From: Eleginops maclovinus
Taxonomy: Eukaryota > Chordata > Actinopteri > Perciformes > Eleginopidae
NCBI RefSeq assembly: GCF_036324505.1
Contig: NC_086351.1
Coordinates: 8,540,483 to 8,604,482, forward strand
Direction: 5' to 3'
Length of the DNA: 64,000 nt
The position numbers and the translations under genes are program-made. Below the pieces are notes generated by a model. The model saw nothing but the letters and a program-made list of their open reading frames with translations, made no database searches and had not been told where the DNA came from. This document shows, in pieces, positions 1 to 16,359 of the stretch. Each line of letters starts with the position of its first letter. The stretch's first letter is position 1.

Positions 1-1460
<1,460 letters not shown>

Positions 1461-2178
1461 GAATATCCTATATGTTTTATTTTACTTTTTTAATTAGAGT
1501 TTAAAGCAATAAGCTTCCATAAAGCTCATCCACACAATATTTTCTTGCATTGAAAATGGTTATATTTGTAAATATGCATATAAAAAAGTAACTTCAAGCT
1601 AGACTTAAAGTAAATCTGTTATAAAAACAACAAAAGTGTAGCTCATTTATAACATCTGAGAGACAATGCTTGTGGACATTTGGAGTGTTAGATTACTTAA
1701 TATGTGTGTTTCATTGCAATTAGCCACAGTACAAGCACAAAGTCAGCTAATTGTCAAGAGTAAAGCAGTTAGAGGTTTGTCCCTTCGTTAAATTGTGCAA
1801 CTTTTTTCCCCAGTTTTCTATAGAAATCACACCATTCTGATAAAAAAAAAAAAAATAGTTCTTATTCAATCGTAAAAAAAGATGGGAAATATTAAATGTA
1901 TGTTTTCATGACAACTTATTATTAATGGTCTCAATGCAATGCAATCAAGCAATGGAAACACACAAAATAAATGTACCATTGCGTCCTGCAGTTCGTCTGT
2001 GTTGATTGACAGGTATAACTTGAAATCGGTTAAAAAAGCACGGTCACACAGCGGCACCAACAAGGCCTTTGAGGGTCTCTACAAATAGTCTGAAATTCAA
2101 AATGAACAAAAAATAAGTACAATGGGAAATAAAAAACTAGCTAAATGAAAAGAATCACTCTTGAGAGTTACAGCTTTA
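1461..2178. other. AT-rich spacer between GT and CA arrays
   Basis: No gene seen. A 13-base A run lies near 1842-1854. The segment separates two complementary dinucleotide arrays. Confidence 0.6.
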
Positions 2179-2195
2179 CGCGCACACGCACACGC

Positions 2196-2237
<42 letters not shown>

Positions 2238-2262
2238 GCACGCACACACACACACACACACC
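2179..2262. repeat. (CA)n microsatellite with CG-containing variants
   Basis: CA repeat with CGCACA and CGCACG variant units at its left end and again around 2233-2244. The plus strand carries CA here and GT at 1335-1460, so the two arrays are inverted copies of the same simple repeat about 0.7 kb apart. Confidence 0.97.
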
Positions 2263-5200
2263 TTATTAATCTTTAATATCTTGTCTTTTTCCCCAGTCTT
2301 TCAACCCCTCCTCCCCCCTTTCTGCTCAGTTTATCTCTTCTGAAGCAATTATACCCAAGAGGACCGAGCACATAGGACATGCTCCCACTACCTAGAGCAA
2401 TAATATATCATTACATACTAAACATATAGCAGCTACGCAAACAGCCTTTATTGCTACTCCAGGGCGAGTGCTATTTATAAGCACCAGCATAGCCACAGAG
2501 ATCACCCCTCTACCTGAGCTGCATTTGTTTGTGTGGATATTATTTCAGATTTTTCTGCTTTTCTCTGAGAACTTGTGTGCTGAAATGATGCCTGTCAGTT
2601 TGTCCATTTTTGGAGGTGTAATTTCAGTAGCTTCACATTGACATTAGGGGGTGCTGGAATTCTTTAGAGTTGAGTTATGAGGCGTTGATTTGAAGCAGTA
2701 TTGAAAACTGACTGTTTATTTCTGTGTTTTTCTTTTATTTAAAACAGTTTTTATCAGAGTTATAATTTCACTAAAGATTCAACAACTTCAGAAAAGCTGT
2801 TTGACTACATGTTTAGTTACACCCAAAATAATATGGTGATAATGAGAATTAATTACATACAGAATTTTAAAATGTGCAAACCGTGTTCATCATTCTTAAA
2901 AATCTTGTACATAGGCACCAACATGTGATTAGGTATACTATTTTAGGTTTAGATTATTCCCAGTAGATAAACCTGTCCAGCCTTGTCTTTCATTCTGTAT
3001 CTGCCACAAACAACTCTTTTATACATGCTGGGAAAGAAAAAAAAACTTCTACTAAGTAACTTATTCAAAGTACAACTCATGAATTATTTAAGAGAACACA
3101 TTTCCGCTTGTTTATTTATATATACATATGTATAAAATATCATTTATTCTAAGAGGGTCTATAAATCAAAAGTATTCCCAGAGAATAACAGATAAGTGAG
3201 GTTATTGTGCAATGAGGCCAGCTGGTGGTAATAATTTAATGACGTTTTACAGGCGCTATAAAGACAGCAAACAGATGTGGCATTAAGGATTATAAAGTTG
3301 GTAAAACTTTTAACAAGTGCTATGTATTTCGGCGGTACAACAGCACAACCCCCAGAATAAAAGGAATTTACACATCCTTCAATTCTAAAGCTATCAATCA
3401 CATGCGTGTTATTCCCCTGGGAGCGTCTTTACATGCATATTTATCAGCTCAACATGCTAATTCCCGCTGCTATACGCCCGCCAGGCACGTCTCCAGGCGT
3501 GTTTATGACTCGTAATTGTTGATATCCTTTGATATATTTCTCTCAACTAAGACATCATTTGGTTTTTGTGGTCGAAAGTCAATGAGGCACAATGACCCGA
3601 GCTTTCAATTCAAATTTACAGTTCAATATCTATTATATGCTATTCAGTGCCTGGAGAGGAAGCCTCTTTCAAAGCAGAGGGGGGATTGAGTATTACTGTA
3701 CAGCACTTATCAGCAGTAAAGCTCATCTCAAGGTTAGCTAATTGATTTGAAAATAAAATAAGGAAAATGGAATTATTATTCCAGGGAAACAGCACTTTGT
3801 GTCATGCTTTTTAGCAGGATTTAGCTTGTCAGAGTGAAGTACCTCAGGGAGTGAAAAAAAAAGCGTGTTTGTTCTAAACTTCCGTAACTTGGATGTTGCT
3901 CACAGGAGTTCTGTATAGTTTATCATCTTCTGCCAAACAACTAATTGTGAAAAAGTTTATGCGGCATAAGAAACATGTGCCATATTGTTGCAAGATCCAA
4001 GTTCATCAGCATGCATTTACATTGCTAAAGAGCATATATGGTAGATGAAGCACTTCGGCATAAATTCAAATCCACATCGGAGAATGAGTGGGAGATCTCT
4101 CTTGCTCGTGCTCTATCTTCTCTTTCTGCCTTTTTTTTTCCCTCTTTATCTTTCTTCCAGTCCCTCTTCCTCTCCCCTTCCCTTTTCGCTTTTCCCGCAG
4201 ACACCTGCCGAGAAGCGCACACCTCCAGGGAACCAACATCTGAAAAATTCAATTTGAGCATTTCAGCGCCACAAAGAAAAGACAAACAATGCTGGAAAAA
4301 CGAGGGGATAAACACGCTGCCGAGTTGATGCTGGACAAACATGTCGCGTTCCCTCCAATTCACAAATGGCCCTGCCACGTTCAGCGCTCACAGGTGTGGA
4401 AATTCAAGGACAAACTTGATTGTGCCTGTGGCCGCTGCTGTTGTTGTTTCTGGGTTTGTTTGCTTGTCGTGCTCATCGCTCTACTATTGTTTGACAGATT
4501 CACTCCTTGAGGAATGCGTTGCTTTAAAATGACAGGAGAGGGACGGGTGCTCTTAAAAGACGAGAACAAGGGAATTAGTTTTCATGAAACGCTGAGCTTA
4601 GAGAGAATCAGTAAGCAAAGAATCAGGTCCAGAGTTGTGGAAGCAGCAGCAGCTCAGGGAACTCAACCCTTAAATTAACGCCTTTTGGCCAGAGAGATTC
4701 ACAAGAACTGGCAAATGTTTTATAGTTTTATTGACAATGACAATCCCCTATTCTATTTATCCATACCCTAATCTTCAACAACTACCCTATTAGCGCAAAA
4801 GACAAATAAAAGCCTCTTCAGACAGTAAAAAAAAAAAACGGTTCATGGTCTGTGTGTGAGTGGAGAATCGTTCCTTACAATATGGACATTGTCAGTGGCT
4901 CATAAAAGACAAATAAGTAGGTGTCAGTGCAGAAAATTACTTTCTGTGATGAACTACAGAGCCATCATCAGCAATGACACAGCGTCATTCACATCAACAA
5001 CACAGGTGCATGAAAAATGGAATGGGCTGGCAGGAAAATGAATTATTAATGACACATTTAAGTATTATAACAGAAAATCAATGAGCATACCTGGTGTAAT
5101 TAACATGCACAATGTTTTCCATAATCCAGCACAGTATAATTATGCCTCTCTATTCCAGAACACGTTAGCATTAGCTTTTTCTAAAGCACACAACACCTGT

Positions 5201-6704
5201 TTATTTGGTTTGCTTGTTCTCTGCCTTCCTTTTTTCCCCGTAATGGTAAAGAGGCTGCAAAATGTTATTTAGCTTTGCTCTGGTGTTGATGTGGACCTTC
5301 AGTCATTTGAAGCTGGCTGCAGACCTTAAGCTCAAAACCAAAAGGGATCAAAACTGTGTTGTTAAATTGCCTGTTTTAACAACATTGGCTTTCTACTTCT
5401 TCAGCACAGTGTGTTCCGACCAGTAAAACCATTTATTTATGTTGTATTCCTTTTGATGTTTATGCTAATTTTCTTGCACAATTTAAGTTACATAAATAGA
5501 TTTCCACAAACCCTAAGTGCTTATTTTGCCAGTTAATCGCAGAATATCTGCCCCCAAACATGTACATTTTATGTATTTCATGTGCTGCTATTGATTCAGA
5601 TTGAAGGGTTGGGGTGTGGGCTTATCTCTGTATACTGTAACATGTCCACTAATCACTGATTACCACCGTCTGTTTGTGCTGTGACCAGTGGCAGTGTACA
5701 AGATTTCCCATCGTTCCTGAAGGATGCTGGGGAACAGCTTGAGCGGAATCCAGCACGGGACTGGGATTTTTGGCAAGTCAAACTTTATCAGCACAAACAT
5801 GCACAAAATGAAAACAAACACAACCCAGACTGCTAATTACCATCCGCTTGGACCTCTGTCCCCTATTTTTCTCAAAGAGACACAAAATGGCCGACTGCAC
5901 CGTGCACTCCCCTAGAAATCAGAGGAAGCTTCTGCTGTTCACTCTGTCCAACGGACAACCCTTGTTGCCTGGATAATACAGGTTGACACACTGGTAGCCC
6001 CAGTGATTTTTCAAACCTATTATTTCATGTGCAAAGTTATAAATTACACGACTGACACCAGTCTGGTATCTTCTGGGCCATGTGGCCTGAATCAACGCCA
6101 AATCCTGTGCCACTAATTTTACTAATTGCCTGAGCCCGGCCAACACTTTTCATTGGTGTGGAGCCTACAGTGTCACAGGAAGCTAATGAGCGCTAAATAA
6201 TGTATGTGAACCTCTCTAATTGCTTCATTTCTCATTTTGCTTACCAATTCTCATATCAAGCTTAGGGATGCCAATTTTTTTTTTTTGCTGATGACTCCAA
6301 CAGTGGTTAATAGTAATAACTGCACCAGTCTGTCAGAGGGCAGATCCTGGAGAAATGAGACTTGTCACAGCACTGTATTATATTGTATAATGGGAAAACA
6401 CATGATGGTTGTGAATGTATTTACATATATTATTTATCAAATAATCCTCTCTCTCTATGTTAAAAATTCAGACAGAATCTAAACTCCAACCATCCCTCTT
6501 CGGGTAAACATTGCATTATTTCAGATGCGCTCATTGATGCATACAGCATCATCAGGTAAGGCGGTGTATGCCAGCATGTGCCACCTGGGGCTGTGTGTGT
6601 TTATGTGTTTGTGAGCCTCTGCTTGTGCGAGTGTGTAACTATACAAATTGCGTATGTATGTGTGCGTCACTTTAGCTCACACAGACGTGCTTATGGGTGT
6701 CTGA

Positions 6705-6706
<2 letters not shown>
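2263..6706. other. Unique non-coding DNA with CNE-like blocks
   Basis: No gene recognised. The ORFs at 4025-4569 overlap on both strands in a polypyrimidine stretch and look spurious. Blocks around 2400-2560 (including the MEF2-like CTATTTATAA near 2471), 3420-3630, 4880-5070 and 5640-6230 have balanced base composition and TAATTA/ATTA-type motifs, as in vertebrate conserved non-coding elements. That resemblance is impressionistic. A strand-asymmetric C/T tract runs from about 4098 to 4200. Confidence 0.45.

Positions 6707-6737
<31 letters not shown>
6707..6737. repeat. Short (GT)n microsatellite
   Basis: About fifteen uninterrupted GT units, preceded by degenerate TGTG-rich sequence from about 6590. 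Confidence 0.93.
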
Positions 6738-6738
<1 letters not shown>

Positions 6739-7779
6739 TGTTTCTCTCTCTGGCTGGGTTCCCACTGCAGCACCCGTTGGCCACCTCTCCTCCCAGTCCT
6801 ATCAACAGGAGAGCTGTAATTTAGCAGCAAATTTGATCATCCAAATAGCTGAATATTTAATGGTATTAAATCGCAGGGTAAAAAAAAAAACGGTATTATT
6901 TATTTACTCCCTATAGTGAAAACTCTATTCAGGCAACGCCAGGTGGTCGTGTTAATATACTCTATCTGACACACATGCTGAATTATTGACCGATAATTTA
7001 TCACAATTCACGTCACTCAGTAATGCTCTCCAGGACTTCCTTTGCGCCTCTTGCCAGGCAGAGGCTACCGCCTGTCAAGGTAGTGACAATATAAATACAA
7101 CAATAAAACAACAAATGGCTCATTGTGTTCATTCATATTAACTGTAAGGGGTGCAGTCGAGACAAACAACAAGGCAAAAGAGTTTGAATCAAAAAGGTCT
7201 AAAAAATGAATTATCAATACGGAGGAATTCTGTGAACCGAACATATGAGGGGACAAATATGTGCACTTTACAAAAGACATTACCCGGATAGGTCTAAATC
7301 AAGTGATGCAGTGAGCTGGTGGCCCATTTTTGGCATGCGCTGCCCAGTACGCAGGTTAGACTCCAGCTTGCAGATCTATTAGGCATTATCCTCCCCTTGG
7401 TCTCCCCCTTTTAACACTGTTTCCCCGAAAAAAACAAGTGAGTCACAAGTCAAACATTGTTCTCAAAGACTGGATCGGCCATAACAAGGACAACAGGGCT
7501 GGTTTTTAAGCTTACAAGATGTTTATTTCTACCCACAACAACTTCAAAACCACCTGCAGCTGCATCCTTCCACTTTCTGTGACCAATTTAAACATGAGGG
7601 AGGGAGCTGGAAGTGAAATGCAGGTGGCACGTTGGTCTGATGATGTTTTTAGGGTTTCAAATGTGCTTTTTGCACACCATCTATTTAAAACTGTTAAGCA
7701 TTTCCTTCTAATTAAGGATTATTAATTGAGTCTAACTGGCTCTTTGATACACGTGTCTTCTTTGATTTAAATGTACGGT
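6738..7779. other. Unique non-coding DNA, no gene seen
   Basis: AT-rich, with no recognisable protein, RNA gene or repeat end. ORFs at 7065-7280 (minus) and 7519-7725 (plus) are short and have no detectable domain. Confidence 0.55.
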
Positions 7780-7882
7780 TTTCACTGCTCATTTGTCTCT
7801 TGTAAGAGACTCTGCCACGGCTTAGATGCCTTGTTTCAGTAAAGTGCTGGATAAATAAAGATTAATTAATTGATTGATTGAT
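7780..7882 (+). mobile_element. Possible 3' tail of a LINE/SINE retroposon
   Basis: The sequence 'ccttgtttcagtaaagtgct' followed by 'ggataaataaag' and then ATTAATTAATTG/ATTGATTG units resembles the 3' ends of fish LINE-derived retroposons, which finish in a short tandem ATTG-type tail. The match is from memory, and I could not define a 5' boundary or a target duplication. It may instead be a chance AT-rich segment. Confidence 0.4.
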
Positions 7883-10800
7883 GAAAGGGATCTGGTGGCA
7901 CATTAGAACAACAAAAGTCTGCATCGGGCTTTTGTTAGGGGATAATGAAAAATAGTGATATGGTGAAAGAACTATCTAAAAATACAAAATGCTGTTATTA
8001 TCCACTAATGACAACATAGTACAGTAGTCATAGTGTCTAATGCAACACCCTAACAGAATGTCACTGGCAGGGAACACAACACCGCATCCCTTAATAGGAT
8101 TGTGCCTGTATAGCAATTTGTCAAGCCAAAATACCCAGTATTTATGAGATAAATATAGCACATTGGAACAAGTAAGAGGGAGAGAAATCACAAAATAGTC
8201 AATAGGATTAACTGAAGCATAAACTAAATACTCCTTGATGTGTCATTGATAAAAGGATTTTTGATTATTCGTCACCATAAAATGCGTAGCAAGATTGTCA
8301 TGCCGTCATTGTATTACTGTATCCCTTTTATCTGTCTGTCAATCTAGTCGCATTAGAATCTGGGCGCTGTTCTCTCCCCCGCCTTGTTTTTATTTAAAAA
8401 TGGATTTAACACACATTCTGCATTTAGAGTGCAAAAAAACAGATTACCTCATTGCCTCGGGTCCTTCATGTTGTTAATAAATGGTGAACTTCCACAAATA
8501 TGCCCTCGCCAAATACACAATGTCGTGTTTGATTATTCCCCTTGCAATCAATGCATTGGATTTGACACTTAGCACATTAGTCACCATGAATCATTTTATT
8601 CACCAACAATGACAAAAACTCAGCAGACAGCCACAACAACTCTAATGGGAAATAAGTAATATTAGTGTTCATTATTAGCTCATAGAGTGATTTGGCTCAC
8701 TCTTTGTACCTCACAGAAGGCCCATTTTCATCAGTAGATGACAACTACAATAGGATTTAATTAGATTTTATTAGGAATTAAAATGCAAAACTACTCAAAA
8801 GAGTACCCTGACACAAACGTCCCAGAAGAAGAGAGCACTTATTAAAGACTTGTATTTTTAGCGGTCCAAAGCAGACCAAAGTAGTCTTTGAAAGAAGAAA
8901 AACAAACATTAATAATGCTTACGCTGCTTTGTGTTTGCTGGATGTGTAAATACATAACTGATTGCCAAGGCGCATCTTGACGAGGTTCAAAAAACTCTAC
9001 ACACATTTGTCCAGTGTGTGCTTGCTCCATAACTATGCCTAATGTCACCAGGCAATTTGCTTTCCGTTCAATAACACCTTAACACTGCAGTGTAACAGTT
9101 TCTCCTCACAAGACGTTCAGCACTTATTTTGAGTCTGAACGTATTTCAGGTCCTTTCAGTCAAAAGCAACCGAAAGATCAAAAGCCTCTCCATTTGACAT
9201 TGAACATTTTTTTAAAAGTGCATTTAAAACAACAATTTGATCTAAGCTTTACAAGCGAAATAATTGTTTTGAATAATTAAACTAAAGCACACATTTCTTG
9301 TTAATTTCGGGCTAATTATAGCCGTGCTAGTGGAAAGAGTTTGTAATTTGAGCCCTTGGGCTCCGCTAGTCACAACGACTCCTTGAAGCTTCAGTGACTG
9401 CCACAAATAATGTGTGCTCCAAAGACTGTTTATGGTGTGCTCTTACTTAATAAAAATTAGACTCGCAATCAGACAAGTTCAAAGGGAATTCTGTGTGGCG
9501 CTGGATTAGGCGGTCAACATCACACTACAATGGCTCTGGGTTTTTGTTGCAAAAGAGCACCAGCCCAAATCACACTGGTCAAATTACAGCCTGTTTTATG
9601 TTATTTAGATGATAGCAATGGGGAAATGAGGGGATCATGAACAACTCTACGCTGCTTTAGCTCCATGGGTGAGACCCAGGCAGTATTCATGCATGGCTCC
9701 AAACTGTGAGCTAAAGGAGGATAAATAACTGGCTGAAAAGGGTATTTAATGAGCCAACATCAAGGCCCTCATAGGCAGTGAAGGCAACATTATCAAGAGG
9801 ATGCAGGTGAGTACGAGTGGATACAAGCATGGGATGTTTGGATAGAAGACACCGTGTTCTGCATTCATCTCTATAAATTTGATGGGAAGTGACTCAGACC
9901 TAGCATGACGCTGCTGATCATTGAGGATGCTGTGTATCTTTTTAATAAGCAACACATTTATGCGTGGAACAAATTCACCCTCCAGCAAAACCTGGACTTG
10001 TGAAATTACAATATGTCGTTTTAAAGAAAACACTAATTCCTCTGCAAACAGAAACCCATTTTAAAAAGACTCAGTCTACACACTTGCGCACCATTAAAAA
10101 AGCCTGATGATCTTGGTGTTGGGTACAGCTATTGAGACGTTTATAAGGCTACAGCTTACTGGTTTTTGTATTTGTAGAGACTGGACAAAACGGGAATATC
10201 TATTTTAATAAAAGCAGCTGCAATCAATATTTTTATGATAACATTGTATCAAATGACGATGTGACAGGGTTTGCTCCTGGTGATAATCCTTCAGAGGATT
10301 ATTATCCGCATCTGCAGCTCCCCTCGGCTTTAAAAAGCTCAGTGAGTTTCAACTCATTGTTAATCTGTCCGGCCTGCACCTTCACAGTGTTTGAGTACAG
10401 CTCTCATAGAGATGTTATTGCCCACAGTAGTGAGTTGTTTTTTTTCAGCCAAAATGCTCTGAAACCAACTGTAAACTACCTAATTGTGTACCAAACAGAA
10501 GACAGACACAATTAAAGACGAGCTGGTAAACATAGAGGAGCATGTAGCTGATTAAGAGTCAGATTTAAAGGGAGCATTACCTCCTGGATTGAACCTTGGT
10601 ATCAGATATATAATGCAACATCCAATATGATCTTCAATTGTATAAATATGGGTTGATATTTACTGTCACATGAATGTAATAATGCCCACAAAATATTCAC
10701 AATTCAGTCTTTAACTACAGTTATATTTGCATAGCTAGCTGATGGTTTTCAGTAATGACCATTATGAAAAATACTGAGTTTGTGTGTGAATACGGACAAC

Positions 10801-13031
10801 AAAAATTAAAAATTCAAATTGAACCCCAGTAAAACAACAAGATCAGATATGTTATTAAACAACCAAACACATTTCTATCTTTTGGAGGAATTTGAAAAGT
10901 TAAAGTTATCATCCAATACAACTATGGTAACAAATGGGAAGCGAATGAGCAGAAAATTGTTGATTAAAACTAAAGCAAGAGACAAACCAGACAACCACAT
11001 ACAGGGACCTAATGAAACTCCTACAGTAACAAAGATGATATCCCTCCTGGCAAACTATATAAAAGCCTCGGGGTGCTGATAAACTAAAACATTGTAGATG
11101 GGCAACACTCCCAGCAGTTATCACAAAATTGAAAAAATCATATCAAATGTTTCCTGGCAACAAGAAGTCCCTCAGTGTTCGAAGCAACAGTTTTGACACA
11201 AATCCAAGGACGCCGTTGCTCATCATATCAACTGAAATGTAGTGTTTTTGTTTTTTGTACGTGCTGCTTGACTTTTCTTTGAAGTGGTTGAAGAATAACT
11301 CAACTTCAGTACCTACATTTAGCTCTGACAGGTCCAGTCGTTTCTCTTTGAGCATCTGCACTGAGTGTGTGACAGCTGTTTGTCTGATTGGACATTCCAA
11401 GTGTTTTATTTACAGTTTGCATGCCATGTTGCAAAACCGATTTTGACACGTATATTGTTGATACATTTGCACATATTGTTTATTTGCCTTTCAATTTCAA
11501 AGAGAGAGTAAGGGAGAGACATGAATATCCAGTCAGGTACATACGCCATTAAAAACAGATATGCGAGATCCTAACCATTCTTTGTCTGACATTCAAATAG
11601 ATAGATAGATTAGATAGAAAACTAGCAGCTCCCCAGACTTGAATCTTACTTCAAGTGCAGAAGTAGATGATGCATAATCTATCTTCAGCTATGACACATT
11701 TACTGCAAATGGTGATGCAATCAGCTCTTGTGGGTTAAAGCTAAAGATAAACCAGGTCAACTGAATATTCCTTGTGGCTTGTGGTAGGGCTTTGACTTAT
11801 ACATTATATAGTCACAATGTGCCCTGTCTGCATGCACTGCAGTCTGCTGAGTTTCATTGTCCCCCAAGAGTTGCCCCCAAGTCGCCCTTTTTACCCTGCG
11901 CCTCGTTCGCAGCTGCAGGTGGCGTTTCCGTACAATATTTAACAGATCGCACATGCCTTCGCCTCCCCCCGCACCCTCCACCCCAACGGGGACCCTGCAT
12001 GGCGTTTGAGCTCTGAACAGCATTACCATCAGTCCAGTGTAAATAACATGAAGTGGCAACTCATAAATAGTTAATGATGCAAAAAATCCATGAAGTCGCT
12101 CCCCTGGCTGTCTGAATGCTGCACTGCCGCCGGTTGCTACGTTTCCTGGAGTGTCTTGTGGGGAGCCCAGTGTTGGTTTGAATCATTGCCGGTGCCGTGA
12201 CGAATTCACAGAGCGATTAGTAACAGGTGGTAAAACGCCACAGCAGGTTATTCAAGGCAGGCTGATATCAAAGAGCTAAAGGTAATTATAAATGTTTGCA
12301 CTGCATGTCAATAGAAGTAGACATGAACATAAGACCTCAGCAGCAAATAAGCAATGACCACTTTGTTGTTATGCTCAAAGGAGCTCACTGCGCTGGACAA
12401 ACTTCAGGCCTGCATGTCTGGAAACGGAGCACAGTGGGAGATTTTGAATGGAATCCACTGATGCTACTTTGTGAATAATGCAAGTACTCAAATCATCCTC
12501 CTTCCTCAGTTCACTTTAGTATTAGATAACCTCTTCCACCAGTGGCTGATCAGGATCACAGGATAGATGCAGTTACAGTTATAACAGCAAATATGTTCAA
12601 GCTGTGTCACTTTATGACAACAGTACATGACTGTAGGGCTCCTTTAAAATTAATACAGAACAATATTGGATGGATGTGTACATTTACTTGTCAGGAATGT
12701 ATTGTTAGTGTTTAATTGATTTTGGCTTACTTCTCCATTGCTTGTACTCCCTCAGACCCTCAATGCCAAAATACCCTCATGGTCCACATAGACTGTCTAT
12801 AATTATGTTTAATAGCTGATGACCCCCTAACATAACAAAATACTTATTTTTTGTGTTATAGTAATGAGATGTGTCCATTATTTTGTACCCGCCCTTCATA
12901 TTTCCTACAAACATAAAAAAATGTATTTGTGTGTTTTTTTTTTCTTAAAACTCCACAGAGCGGAAGACTGAAAGTTTGGAATCTGCTGCAAAAACAAGAA
13001 GGTAGTGTGGCAAAATGAATACATAATGTAA
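7883..13031. other. Unique non-coding DNA with CNE-like blocks
   Basis: No host gene recognised. CNE-like blocks appear around 9280-9620, 11770-12030 and 12090-12300. A small hairpin (arms ATAATCCT/AGGATTAT, 10283-10290 and 10295-10302, 4-nt loop) and a short GATA run (about 11598-11620) are the only structured elements seen. Confidence 0.45.
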
Positions 13032-13148
13032 TGGATGGATGGATGGCTGGATGGATGGTGGATGGTGGATGGGTGATGGGTGATGGGTGATGGGTGACGG
13101 GTGACGGGTGACGGGTGACGGGTGATGGGGGATGGGGGATGGGGGATG
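13032..13148. repeat. Composite GGAT / GGGTGAY / GGGGAT array
   Basis: GGAT units (13032-13060) pass through GGATGGT into a block of 7-bp units, first GGGTGAT and then GGGTGAC, and on to GGGGAT units before joining the GATA tract. From 13071 to about 13145 runs of three or more G recur, mostly every 7 nt and every 6-7 nt at the right end, with loops of mostly four nucleotides. This fits the usual G-quadruplex pattern on the plus strand. Confidence 0.93.
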
Positions 13149-16300
<3,152 letters not shown>

Positions 16301-16312
16301 ATATATATATAC

Positions 16313-16358
<46 letters not shown>
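16301..16358. repeat. (AT)n microsatellite
   Basis: Alternating AT with two ACAT interruptions. It can extrude as a cruciform in principle. The minus-strand Ile-Tyr repeat ORF through it is an artefact. Confidence 0.95.

Positions 16359-16359
<1 letters not shown>

Noticed and set aside
4025..4569. Five overlapping ORFs on both strands
   Set aside because: They arise from a low-complexity pyrimidine tract and neighbouring sequence. No domain, no consistent start, and both strands equally open.
13071..13148. Regular 7-bp repeats as a possible CRISPR-like or regulatory array
   Set aside because: There are no spacers or repeats of CRISPR length. It is a slippage-derived minisatellite.
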